55,555 bases of DNA. It comes from a virus. A model generated the notes under the pieces. That model worked only from the letters and a program-made list of their open reading frames with translations. It had not been told where the DNA came from and made no database searches. A program made the translations under genes and the position numbers. The stretch covers positions 1-55,555 of the IMG/VR virus record IMGVR_UViG_3300005265_000014; one strand, given 5' to 3'. Positions 41,681 to 50,369 of this stretch are shown here, piece after piece (the stretch's first letter is position 1; each line of letters begins with the position of its first letter).

Positions 41681-42610
41681 ATGAGCAACCAACAAAATGT
41701 CGCTATGACAAAACTGATCGCACCGGCCCGAGCCCTTCGGCCGATACGCCGGAACGACCCAGAGTATGTTGAGCTGGTCGGCTCTATTAGGAAGGATGGT
41801 ATACTGCAACCGATTCTTGTTCGACCGAAAGATGACAAGTACGAGATTGTGGAAGGCTGGCACAGAATGGAAGCCGCGCGAGAAGCCGGACTCGATGAAG
41901 TGCCTTGCCTCATTAAAGAGATGACTGATAAGGAAGTCCTTATCTATCAGATCAAGTGCAATGCGATCCGTCCTAAGACTCGCTCGTTCGAGTACGCCCG
42001 ACGCCTCAAAACTTTGATGGAAGAGGGGGTGACAATCCAAGAGCTGAGTGCTATAATTGATAAGAGCGTGAAGTGGATCATGGATCAGCTCGCTCTTAAC
42101 AGATTGTGTGAAGCAGCTCGCGGGCCGGTTGAGCGGGGCGAGATCAAAATGAAGGCGGTGTTGGCATTAGCCAATTTGCCAGAAGACCTTCAAGAGAAGT
42201 TCGTCGATGATGCAATAGCAATGTCAGCAGTCGAGTTTGAGGTGCGGGCCAAAGCAGCCTTGCGAGACTTCAAAGCCTACCTGCTGAAAGAGCTGAAAAG
42301 AAACAGAGAGATCGGGGCCGTCACACCGCAACTCCGATCGGTAGTGCAACTTCGAAAGGAAGCATACGAGTCTAAGCACGCGAAGAAAGTGCTAAAAGAG
42401 ACAGGAGCCAAAACCCCGCTCGAAGGCTGGGAAGCCTGCATGTCATGGTTATTTCAACTGGACCCCGTATCAGTCGAAAGGAGAAAGAGGAACGAGAAAG
42501 AGAAAGCAGAACGGATGAACAACTCAGAGTTTCGCAAATGGAATCGCAGGATCATCAACAAGTTTGTTAAGCCACAATCAAGAACCGGAGATTATCGAAA
42601 TGTCGAATGA
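41681..42610 (+). CDS. ParB/Srx-domain protein
   Basis: Residues 10-100 are a ParB N-terminal-like domain: box II EIVEGWHRMEAAREAG with the E-G-x-H-R signature (Glu58 to Arg62), preceded by YVELVGSIRKDGILQPILVR. Residues about 100-190 read as a helix-turn-helix (QELSAIIDKSVKWIMDQLAL). Residues 230-309 are basic and charged. Phage ParB-like proteins may partition DNA, act as CTPases or nick DNA; nothing here selects one. It is the first rightward gene beside the candidate origin, a location that suits an origin-binding or segregation protein. Confidence 0.82.
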   Translation: MSNQQNVAMTKLIAPARALRPIRRNDPEYVELVGSIRKDGILQPILVRPKDDKYEIVEGWHRMEAAREAGLDEVPCLIKEMTDKEVLIYQIKCNAIRPKTRSFEYARRLKTLMEEGVTIQELSAIIDKSVKWIMDQLALNRLCEAARGPVERGEIKMKAVLALANLPEDLQEKFVDDAIAMSAVEFEVRAKAALRDFKAYLLKELKRNREIGAVTPQLRSVVQLRKEAYESKHAKKVLKETGAKTPLEGWEACMSWLFQLDPVSVERRKRNEKEKAERMNNSEFRKWNRRIINKFVKPQSRTGDYRNVE

Positions 42611-43298
42611 ACTCACTCCCTTCAAAGTCAACCTTCCCGCAGTCAGCGACGAGCAGCTTAATACGCTGGATGAAGTCGCAAAGGGCTCGGATTTCCTTCC
42701 TCGTATTCAACTAATCACCAAGGGTAAGTACGTCGATACCGGCAAGATCGCCCCTGGTCACTGGGGTGTTCCGCTCGCCGGTGGCGACGAGATCGAAGAC
42801 CTTGGCGACAAGATTGACATTATTCCCTTCTGCTACCGCCCGAAAGCGCTGGACGTGAGCGACCGTGACGCGATCATTGCCGTCTACGACGTGAGCGACC
42901 CTGAGTTCCAGCGGATCAAGAACGCTCCGAAGAACACCGGCTGCATGTGGGGGCCTTCCTTCCTCGTTTTGGAACGGGCCACCGGCAAGTTGTACGAGTT
43001 GTTCTTTGGCAACAAGTCCGGCCGCAATGAGGCGGGCAAGTTGAAGCCCTTCCTCCCGACTCAGGCGAACGGCGGGGTGCCTTCGGCCGCTTCTCTTGGC
43101 ATCCGTTACAAGCAGATGCCCGAGTACGGCTGGCACGTTCCGGTCATCACGAAGTGCTCGGAACCGTTCGATTCGGACAACGTGAAGTTCACGGACGAGC
43201 AGTTGAAGACTGAGATCGAAAAGTTTCTCAACCCTGAGAAAGAGGGCGTCGAGAAAGTTGACGAGAAGCAAGCCGAGACGCAAAAGCGTGCTCGCTAA
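42600..43298 (+). CDS. Highly expressed unknown replication-region protein (232 aa)
   Basis: Starts at the ATG overlapping the end of the ParB-like gene (MSNELTPFKVNLPAVSDEQL). The core, KIAPGHWGVPLAGGDEIEDL, IDIIPFCYRPKALDVSD and GKLYELFFGNKSGRN, is beta-rich, and the C-terminal 35 residues are an acidic, disordered Glu/Lys tail. A beta-core with an acidic tail resembles the layout of phage single-stranded DNA-binding proteins, which lie beside the polymerase and primase genes. GC-rich codon choice and a strong terminator after it suggest high expression. No family is recognised, so ssDNA binding is a hypothesis. Confidence 0.6.
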   Translation: MSNELTPFKVNLPAVSDEQLNTLDEVAKGSDFLPRIQLITKGKYVDTGKIAPGHWGVPLAGGDEIEDLGDKIDIIPFCYRPKALDVSDRDAIIAVYDVSDPEFQRIKNAPKNTGCMWGPSFLVLERATGKLYELFFGNKSGRNEAGKLKPFLPTQANGGVPSAASLGIRYKQMPEYGWHVPVITKCSEPFDSDNVKFTDEQLKTEIEKFLNPEKEGVEKVDEKQAETQKRAR

Positions 43299-43312
43299 AG
43301 CGTGAAACTTGG

Positions 43313-43342
43313 AGCGGGGTGGTTCGCCACCCCGCTTCTTTT
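43313..43342 (+). terminator. Intrinsic terminator after the 42600-43298 gene
   Basis: A perfect 10-bp stem (AGCGGGGTGG with CCACCCCGCT) closed by a TTCG tetraloop, then TCTTTTC. Strong rho-independent terminator. Confidence 0.93.
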
Positions 43343-43355
43343 CATCGAGGAACAC

Positions 43356-43709
43356 ATGGATTACAACCTGAAGAAAACTCTGGAGTGGTGTGCTGAAAAT
43401 GGGCTTACTTTCAAGGTGGTTAATGAGTTTGGCGTATTGGCTATCACCGCAAGAAGCGGGAACGTGTTCGCGTCATATGCAATCGAAGAACCTGTTACAC
43501 CAGAAACAGTTGGACACTCTATGTTCGCTGCTCTCTACTCTGTTGAGCACGGAACCAAGTTCCATCAACGATTTGGCTACTTCCCTCCGATTAGAAAGGG
43601 AGATAGCGGAGAGCAAACTGGAACAAGCGAACACTCGATTGCTGACAGCTCAAATGGCGAATCTACCGCACCGCACTTATATACCCACCCTGAAACACGA
43701 CGGGGTTGA
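43356..43709 (+). CDS. Unknown protein (117 aa), C-terminal frame doubtful
   Basis: The ATG follows a GAGGAA site just after the terminator. Residues 1-72 look coding (MDYNLKKTLEWCAENGLTFK, later SMFAALYSVEHGTKFHQRFG). The last 40 residues are low-quality, Ser/Gly/Thr/Glu-rich. In the same stretch another frame encodes a plausible helix (LEREIAESKLEQANTRLLTA) and a folded end. The natural product may therefore be one protein of about 154 residues, with a frameshift near 43570-43595 in this sequence. Function unknown. Confidence 0.55.
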   Translation: MDYNLKKTLEWCAENGLTFKVVNEFGVLAITARSGNVFASYAIEEPVTPETVGHSMFAALYSVEHGTKFHQRFGYFPPIRKGDSGEQTGTSEHSIADSSNGESTAPHLYTHPETRRG

Positions 43710-43818
43710 GTGGGTGGCGATAGCCGAGTTCTATGAAGGCATCAAGTTGGTAGGTCGTGGTGACTGCCCTCAAGCCGCTTTAGCAGACTTCGATAATCAA
43801 TGGCTGGGAATTAAATGA
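43654..43818 (+). CDS. Small protein or C-terminal half of the preceding gene
   Basis: The ATG at 43654 opens a 54-residue frame, MANLPHRTYIPTLKHDGVEW, then LVGRGDCPQAALADFDNQWL, which ends 4 bp into the next gene. The frame is open further upstream to about 43570 with coding-like helix sequence but no start. It is thus either a separate small gene or the end of the 43356 gene after a frameshift. The final segment GRGxCPxxAxxDFxxQW recalls small HicB-like or phage antitoxin-type beta folds, without certainty. Confidence 0.5.
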   Translation: MANLPHRTYIPTLKHDGVEWVAIAEFYEGIKLVGRGDCPQAALADFDNQWLGIK

Positions 43819-44330
43819 GCGCGGCGATACTGGTTCAATTCTCTTCGCTTGAGTTGCCTCGTTACCTGAAGGTGGGTCGCAAGGCACTCGATCGAAGCCT
43901 GTCAGAGCGGGCCGACGACGGCGGTCATGAACCTCCACTGCATCACATGCTCTGCATTGCTGCCATGAAGTCACCAGACCTCAAACCTAGCGCCGAGGCG
44001 TGCCGCCCTTACATGAACCTGTTCCATGCTGGCTTCGTTGTGATCGCCGAAGATTACGACTGGGCGGAGATACTTGAAGCGGCCAGTATGCCCTCTATCA
44101 TGACAGAGACCATCGAACGCGGGTATAGTGTCGGGTTCATCGCTGGCACACTCTCACAGTGGCGGGACGCAATGCTTCGCGGGTGTCAACCAGAAATCAT
44201 GCGAGGTGTTCGAGAAGCGTTCAATTCTGTCTATACCGAGTTCAAGAACATCGGCCTCTCGCATTTGTTCGAGTTCAAAACGAAGCCAAACCCAAGAGAT
44301 CACACTTTTCTACTGGAATACAAGAAGTAA
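43815..44330 (+). CDS. Unknown 171-residue protein
   Basis: It starts in a TGAGC/ATGA junction with the previous frame and ends 4 bp before a promoter. The sequence is mostly helical with mixed charge (MLCIAAMKSPDLKPSAEACR, then IMTETIERGYSVGFIAGTLS). No motif is recognised. It closes the transcription unit that began after the terminator at 43.3 kb. Its location between ParB-like and helicase genes suggests DNA metabolism, but there is no direct evidence. Confidence 0.55.
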   Translation: MSAAILVQFSSLELPRYLKVGRKALDRSLSERADDGGHEPPLHHMLCIAAMKSPDLKPSAEACRPYMNLFHAGFVVIAEDYDWAEILEAASMPSIMTETIERGYSVGFIAGTLSQWRDAMLRGCQPEIMRGVREAFNSVYTEFKNIGLSHLFEFKTKPNPRDHTFLLEYKK

Positions 44331-44333
44331 CAC

Positions 44334-44361
44334 TTGACAAATCTCTCACATGTGGTATAAT
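44334..44361 (+). promoter_or_regulatory. Sigma-70-type promoter, leaderless for the helicase gene
   Basis: TTGACA, a 16-bp spacer ending in TGTGG, and TATAAT. Only six bases separate the -10 box from the helicase ATG, so transcription should begin at or next to the start codon. Two more promoters of the same pattern lie at 52024 and 55291. Confidence 0.88.
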
Positions 44362-44367
44362 TGAAGT

Positions 44368-46885
44368 ATGGAAGAACTCAAACTTATTACGCAGACGAAG
44401 AAGGGCACACTAATCAAGTCGCCTGTTACGATCGAGCGCAAAGACGGGCGCATCTTCTTCATTAAGTCACCCTTCTCGTTGAAAGACGAGATCAAAGCCA
44501 TGAAGGGTTCGAGGTGGCACGGGTTCATTCCAGACGACGGTCGCAAGATTTGGTCGGTTGAAGACTGCTACCGGAACAACTTCCAACTTGACTTCATGGC
44601 TGGTGGCAACCCGTATGAAAACTGGGACCAGCCTCTGAAGCATTTTGAGTATTCACGCGGGTTATGGGACCATCAGAAATTGATGGCCGACCACTGCCTT
44701 ACGTATCACTATCAGATTCTTGCGGCAGAGATGGGGTGCATCGACGGTGACGCGGTTGTTCATTGTAATCGCGCTGGCAAGGGGTTTTCACTTTCACTGC
44801 GTGAACTATGTTATAAATTTCACGGAGGGGCAACATATAAGGGCACTTTCCCCTGGTGACACGGTTATGGTGTCTGCTCCGAAAGGGTATAGCAAAAATA
44901 CAAAGGTGGCGCAAACACCCCCTAAGAAACTTGAAAAAACCACTAAGCAGGGGGTGGGTTGCTTTATTGATAAAGACGGATATGTGCGAGTGTCAGGTCT
45001 TAGAGACCACTATCGAAATAACAACGGGCAGGTTTATGAGCATATCCTGGTGATGGAAGAGTTGCTTGGCAGGAAAATACAAACGGGTGAGTGTGTGCAC
45101 CACTTAAATCATCAGAGGTGGGATAATAGACCCTGCAACCTTACTTTAGTGTCTTCTAACTCGCGGCACGCACGGATACATTCAAAAGACACGAAGAACA
45201 ACGTCTTTTCTGGAAAGCCTGATGTTTATTATTTTACATTTGAAAAGGTCGTCAGTGTAGAAGACGCAGGTGAAACAGATGTTTATGATGTTGTGTGTGA
45301 GGGGCCTTATCACAATTTCGTTGCTGATGGCGTAGTCGTTCATAACTGTGGTAAAACGCTGTCCGCTATCGAAGTGATGGAGTTGAGTGGGGTCACTGAC
45401 TGGTGGTGGGTTGCTCCGAAGTCCGGTCTTGCTGCTGTTGAGCGCGAGTTCGAGAAGTGGGGACTCAAGGTACAGCCTCGGGTCATGACCTACGAGCGTC
45501 TGAGAATCGAGATCGAGCGGTGGGAAGACGGGATGCCCGCTCCACAAGGCGTGATCTTCGATGAATCCAGCAGGCTGAAGACGGCCACCTCAAAGCGAAC
45601 AAAAGCCGCCATGCACTTGGCAGACGCTATTCGAGACGAGCATGGGTGGAACGGCTTTGTCATTCTTATGTCCGGTACACCGGCACCGAAGTCCCCTGTT
45701 GACTGGTGGGCTCAGTGCGAGGTGTGCTATCCCGGCTTCCTGAAAGAAGGATCAGCAAAAGCGTTCGAGTGGCGTCTGGGCTTCTTCGAGAAGCAGATGA
45801 CCAACAGCGGGGAGTTCTGGAAGCGGAAGGCGTGGCGCGACGACGAGACCCGCTGTGAAATCTGCGGGGAATACAAGTACCTGCTGAATGAAGATGACGA
45901 AGTTGAAGGCCGGTGGGTAGTCGATGACAATGGTGCCCCCATCCTGAATCCGTGTCACGACACCTTGGACATATTCGGCGACGGTAAAGCACATGAGTGG
46001 AAGCCGTCGAAGAACGAGGTGGCCTACGTTTATGAGCGTCTTGACGGGTTGGTGCTGCCGCTCGCCAAGAAGGATTGCCTCGACATTCCTGACAAGATTT
46101 ACCGAGAGGTCAACCTTGAGCCGTCATCCACAATCAAGCGGGTGGCTCGGGCTCTGGCTCAGTCGGCTGTCAGCGCGATACAAGGGTTGACTTGGCTGCG
46201 TGAGTTGTCCGACGGGTTCCAATATCGTGAGAAGCAAGTTGGTGAGATTGATTGCAAAACGTGTAATACCACCGGTAAAGCCTTTGTCTGGGAAGAAGGC
46301 AAGAAGCAGGAGGACGTTTGTGAAGTCTGCGGTGGAAAAGGTAAGATTCCGAACATGGTTCGGGAGACCAAGCAGATTCAGTGCCCGAAGGATCAAGCGG
46401 TGCGTGACCTGCTGGAAGAGAATGAAGACCAGGGACGTATCGTGCTGTTCGCCGGTTTCCAAGGCTCGATTGATCGCATTGTCGGCATCTGTCACAAGCA
46501 GCAGTGGAATGTTGTGAAGGTGGACGGACGTGGGTGGAAGATTCTTCCGTGCGATGATACCAAGATTCCGAAGACAGTCAAGCCTCTTTCCTACTGGGCG
46601 AATCTGGATAACCCGCGAGTCGCCTTTGTTGCTCACCCGGAGTCGGGCGGTATGGGCCTCACGCTTACTGAATCACGGATGGCTGTTTTCTATTCAAATG
46701 ACTTCAAGCCGGAAAGCCGGATGCAGGCGGAAGATCGTATTCACCGGCCGGGGATCGACGAGAACAAGGGAGCAACAATCGTTGACCTGTTCCACCTCGG
46801 TACAGATCGAAAAGTGTTGAGCGTGTTGCGGGACAACCGCCGACTAGAGAAACTTACTCTTGGTGAGGTACAAGAAGCACTATGA
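44368..46885 (+). CDS. SNF2-type DEAD-box helicase, interrupted by a frameshifted intein
   Basis: The extein is a superfamily 2 helicase. The Walker A is ILAAEMG/CGKTLSAIEVM, cut by the intein after the Gly; motif II is GVIFDESSRLKTATSKRTK (DESS), and motif VI is SRMQAEDRIHRPG. A zinc-like CKTCNTTGKA/CEVCGGKGK insert of DnaJ type lies before motif IV. The N-terminal 100 residues include LWDHQKLMADHCL, a Q-like motif. The 610-bp intein is not a multiple of three; frame 1 stops at 44857-44859 and frame 2 continues from there. As written, the full helicase cannot be made by simple translation. Confidence 0.85.
44737..45346 (+). mobile_element. HNH-type intein, apparently shortened and out of frame
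   Basis: Begins at Cys124 of the helicase (CIDGDAVVHCNRAGKGFSLS) and ends with VVVHN before the +1 Cys. Block A and the C-terminal blocks (VYDVVCEGPYHNFVADGVVV) are present. An HNH endonuclease lies between: HILVMEELLGRKIQTGECVH, then HLNHQRWDNRPCNLTLVSSN. Block B (T-x-x-H) is not found; the frame changes near 44820-44855, between KFHGGATYK in one frame and RALSPGDTVMVSAPK in the next. This suggests loss of roughly 60-70 residues around block B. Splicing would be expected to fail. Confidence 0.85.
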
Positions 46886-47232
46886 ACCCTGAACCCATCG
46901 CAGCCTTGAAACTGGAAGGTAATGAACTGCTTACTCTCGACTTGAGAAGCATCTACCGTGGCGAGTACGCCAATGACGTTATGGATTTGCTCACTCTGTC
47001 AGAGACGGAGAACACAGAGGTGGTCATCTCTGATACCGGCTTGCTGTACGACATTCGATACGGCGGGCAGTCAATTGGCTACTTCGCTATCCGAAACATT
47101 CTGAATACGTTGAAACTCAAACTGCGTCAAGCAGAGTTGATGTTTCACGGGCTGTTAACGGACGACCGCTACATTCAACTTCGCGGCGTCAAGTATTTGA
47201 TTCCATTGTTTGGAGTTAGTGATGTTTGCTGA
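46882..47232 (+). CDS. Unknown 116-residue protein
   Basis: ATGA overlap with the helicase gene. The sequence LLTLDLRSIYRGEYANDVMD and later YIQLRGVKYLIPLFGVSDVC alternates strands and helices; no family is recognised. Its last 11 bases overlap the next small gene. Helicase-coupled expression suggests a DNA metabolism partner. Confidence 0.55.
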   Translation: MNPEPIAALKLEGNELLTLDLRSIYRGEYANDVMDLLTLSETENTEVVISDTGLLYDIRYGGQSIGYFAIRNILNTLKLKLRQAELMFHGLLTDDRYIQLRGVKYLIPLFGVSDVC

Positions 47233-47380
47233 AGAACTGTATGATGAAATTTCTATATCTGATTTCAGTCAAGAGGTGTTCATCGAAATCGACGATCGAG
47301 TGCTGAGAATCTCGGAGGTGTACCGCACCTCTCAAGGCATTTTCATTGTTGCTGAAACCGATGATAGAGGTATGCGATGA
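47222..47380 (+). CDS. Small acidic protein (52 aa)
   Basis: Reads MFAEELYDEISISDFSQEVF and ends DRGMR at an ATGA overlap with the methyltransferase gene. It is acidic with a net charge near -9, and lacks hydrophobic helices. It overlaps the previous gene by 11 bp. Small acidic proteins of this kind in phages can be DNA mimics or inhibitors, but nothing specific is seen. Confidence 0.55.
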   Translation: MFAEELYDEISISDFSQEVFIEIDDRVLRISEVYRTSQGIFIVAETDDRGMR

Positions 47381-48531
47381 TTATTTGTCCGTGCTGTGGT
47401 TCTGTTAACACCGAAAGATTTTATCGTGCTGGGAAGCACCCTCAGTCATTATTGGAGATGTACCGCTGTGGAAACGACTCGGTGGCGATCCCTCTTTATG
47501 AAGTGGATATACACGTCTGCTGGAACTGTGAGCACTTCTTCAATGCTTCTTATGTTGAAGTGAACAACGCATACTCTAATGATGGATGCCGTATGTGGAA
47601 CAACGGCAAAGAATGGAAGCGACACGTCCAAAGAGTTCAAAGCGACATAGAGAACCTACCAGTCGATTTGGTGATCGAGGTTGGCGCTGGCGACGGTTCG
47701 TTTCTCAATAACCTGCGAGTGGACTCTGTTAAGCTGGCGATTGACCCGGCTGCATCCATTGAGAGGTGCGAAGAGTTCGGCATCCCATACGAACGGAATT
47801 ATTTCGACCCTTATAAGCACATCCCAGAGGGAGCCAAAAGTAGCATCATCATAATGCGGCATTTCCTTGAGCACATTCAAAGACCTCGCTTGTTGCTTGA
47901 ATCAATCGCGAACGCTTGCAGGGAGCAAGACGAGTCGTACCTGCTGGTTGAGGTTCCTTGCATCGAGAACGCCGTCAGTTGCGGAAGGATAGAAGACTGG
48001 ACCTATGAGCATCTCCATCACTTTACACAAAACAGCCTGCTTGAATTGTTGCGGTCTTCCGGCTTCAGCACTTTGAAATGTCGGTATGCTTACAACAATG
48101 AAGTGCTGGTGGTTCTGGCCATGCGGTACAAGATCAAGAGCCGTATCGACCTGCTATCTGCGTTGGAACGATATGAGGGTGTTGAAAGAGCCGTGCAGCG
48201 AACGAAAGAGAAACTGCATAAGTGGCGAAACTACGTTGCTTACTGGGGCGGGGCCGGGAAGAGTGTCCTGTTTCTGCGAAAGTTCGATGTGCCTCACGAC
48301 GCCATTGTTGTGGACAGTGATCTGAATAAGCAAGGCTTCTACGTTCCAAGCACAAGGATCAAAATACAACCGCCTTCGTACTTGGTTTATAAGCCTCGCA
48401 CACACATTGTTGCCACCACGTCGTGGCGGGCATCAGATATTCGCAACGAGATAAAGAAACACTGTGTCCCGTGCGAACACTTATGGAAGTTTGAAAACGG
48501 TCAACTTGTGGAGATCCCTCTTGGCAACTAA
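47377..48531 (+). CDS. Sugar C-methyltransferase-like protein
   Basis: A 384-residue protein in three parts, as in TylC3/NovU-type sugar C-methyltransferases. The first is a putative zinc-binding N-terminus (ICPCC at 3-7 and VCWNC at 47-51). The second is a SAM-binding domain with VIEVGAGDGSFL (99-110) and RHFLEHIQRP. The third is a C-terminal domain (VAYWGGAGKSVLFLRKFDVP, DSDLNKQGFYVPSTRI) of the C-methyltransferase C family. It could methylate a nucleotide-linked or glycan sugar, or a related substrate. The next gene encodes a glycosyltransferase and overlaps it by 11 bp, so the pair likely modifies one target. Confidence 0.85.
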   Translation: MIICPCCGSVNTERFYRAGKHPQSLLEMYRCGNDSVAIPLYEVDIHVCWNCEHFFNASYVEVNNAYSNDGCRMWNNGKEWKRHVQRVQSDIENLPVDLVIEVGAGDGSFLNNLRVDSVKLAIDPAASIERCEEFGIPYERNYFDPYKHIPEGAKSSIIIMRHFLEHIQRPRLLLESIANACREQDESYLLVEVPCIENAVSCGRIEDWTYEHLHHFTQNSLLELLRSSGFSTLKCRYAYNNEVLVVLAMRYKIKSRIDLLSALERYEGVERAVQRTKEKLHKWRNYVAYWGGAGKSVLFLRKFDVPHDAIVVDSDLNKQGFYVPSTRIKIQPPSYLVYKPRTHIVATTSWRASDIRNEIKKHCVPCEHLWKFENGQLVEIPLGN

Positions 48532-50368
48532 GAAACGACAGAAACAGTTGAAGAAGATGAAGCAACGCAAGCAGCGGTCGCTCAGGAATCAATTTGTCTT
48601 GATGCCTGAAGACCCGAAGGTTGACATTCCTTCGATTAACTATGCTGCTTGGATGCGGGCGATCGCTGAGAAGGACACCTCGGTGTTTGATGCGGTGTGT
48701 CAATACTTGATGCACTTTGAACAGCATCATTACTTGCGATTTGGCTATCGGGCTCTGAAATCAATTTGCGAGTTTGTCAGCGCGGTGTATGCGGTCATGG
48801 CGTCCGACCTCGTTCCGAACCGGCCGCAAGAAATCAACATGCTTCAAGCGTCACACATGTTCGCCCATCTGGTTGACATGAGTGGTTATCAGACGAACGA
48901 CGGCGTGTTGCAAAACCTGATGACAAAGGAGAATAATGTCGCCAAGGTGTTGTTCCTGATGAACTCCCACGGTGCGTTCCAGATCGACCAAGAGAAACTG
49001 TTTGCGGCCAACCCTTATCTCTCTTCTCTTTGGTACAACATGTATGTGCTCGGGGTCGGGGCCACGACGAAGACAATTCAAAGGAACATTTACCGTCATC
49101 TGGAAAAGATGGACGAGCGTTGGATGGTTCCAAACCACTTCTTGTCTGGTGTGTATTTCACTTGCACGTATCACAACCCGGAAGCGGCGTTACGTGTGAA
49201 GAGCATCATGAATCGGGCGATCAAGAAAGGCAACCTACCTGAGATCAAGAACACACCAAGGGAAGGGTCGGTCGCTATCATCACGAACAAGTGGCATCGC
49301 AACCACGCCGTGTATAAGTCTGCCTCCCCGCTGGTCGAACAGTTGGTTGGCAATTACGATCTCACGCTGGTGTGGACGGGAGACCCGGCTGAGTTGCCTA
49401 GCACTCAAGTCACGGACTACTTCGACAAGGTGTGCTACTGTTACTTCGACAAGCAGGGCAATTTCATCATACCAGACGAAGTGAAAGATAACGATTTCCA
49501 ATTCATCTACTTCCCTGACATTGGAATGACGAACGAATCTATTTGGTTGAGCAATTTGCGGATCGCTCCGATTCAAGCAGTTGGGTACGGGCACCCGGAC
49601 ACTACTGGAGCCGACAATGAGATCGACTATTTTGTTGGTGGACAAGTTGAGAAAGACTCAACCGACCAGTACGCCGAGACAATGGTTCTGTTGCCGGGCC
49701 TCGCTCAAGAGCCTGCATGGCCGACGGCCGAGCGGAAGCACAACTACAAGGATGATGGAATCGTGCGGGTGAACTGCGTGTGGGGGCCGGACAAGTACAA
49801 CTACACCCTGCTGACTATCTTGGCCGAGATCAACAACGTGGTCTGGGGAGAGAACAAAGAATCGAAGCATGAGTTTCACTTCTTCTGTTCGCCCGGCGTT
49901 AACCGCTACGCTGCTGTACCGTCATTCATTGCCAATGTTACAGCGATGCTACCGAACGTGGTTGTTCACGCCGAACAAGAGTATTATGACTACATGGAAA
50001 ACGCCGAGCAGCACGACTTCTCCATGAACTCGTTCCCGTTTGGCTGCTACAACGTGTTGGTCGAATCCCTTTACATGGGCTTGCCGTTTACTACGTTGGT
50101 TGGTGATCGGTTTTACAACCGGGCGGGTATGTGGCTGAACGAGCAGATCGGGATGCCGTACAACAACTTCGACAACCCGCGCGAATGGATCAACGCAACG
50201 GCCAAACTCATTCTTGACCCGGACGAGTTGAAACGACAACGCGAGCATCTCGCAAGCATCGACCTGAAAGACTCGCTCTTCAGACTGGAAGACCAGCATT
50301 TTCTCGAAGCCGTTAAGTACATGATCGACAACCACCCCTTTACAGAAACGAAACTGATAGGAGTCTGA
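48521..50368 (+). CDS. OGT/HMW1-like glycosyltransferase
   Basis: A 615-residue protein from a TTG start inside the end of the methyltransferase gene, chosen for the GAG-rich site and basic start (LATKKRQKQLKKMKQRKQRS). The C-terminal half shows an OGT-family (GT41-like) core: YGHPDTTGADNEIDYFVGG near 355-373, then TMVLLPGLAQEPAW, and NVLVESLYMGLPFTTLVGDR near 510-530. The N-terminal half is helical, in the place of the TPR-like domain. It probably transfers a sugar from a UDP donor to a protein acceptor. With the methyltransferase before it, it may glycosylate virion or host proteins. Confidence 0.8.
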   Translation: MATKKRQKQLKKMKQRKQRSLRNQFVLMPEDPKVDIPSINYAAWMRAIAEKDTSVFDAVCQYLMHFEQHHYLRFGYRALKSICEFVSAVYAVMASDLVPNRPQEINMLQASHMFAHLVDMSGYQTNDGVLQNLMTKENNVAKVLFLMNSHGAFQIDQEKLFAANPYLSSLWYNMYVLGVGATTKTIQRNIYRHLEKMDERWMVPNHFLSGVYFTCTYHNPEAALRVKSIMNRAIKKGNLPEIKNTPREGSVAIITNKWHRNHAVYKSASPLVEQLVGNYDLTLVWTGDPAELPSTQVTDYFDKVCYCYFDKQGNFIIPDEVKDNDFQFIYFPDIGMTNESIWLSNLRIAPIQAVGYGHPDTTGADNEIDYFVGGQVEKDSTDQYAETMVLLPGLAQEPAWPTAERKHNYKDDGIVRVNCVWGPDKYNYTLLTILAEINNVVWGENKESKHEFHFFCSPGVNRYAAVPSFIANVTAMLPNVVVHAEQEYYDYMENAEQHDFSMNSFPFGCYNVLVESLYMGLPFTTLVGDRFYNRAGMWLNEQIGMPYNNFDNPREWINATAKLILDPDELKRQREHLASIDLKDSLFRLEDQHFLEAVKYMIDNHPFTETKLIGV

Positions 50369-50369
50369 T

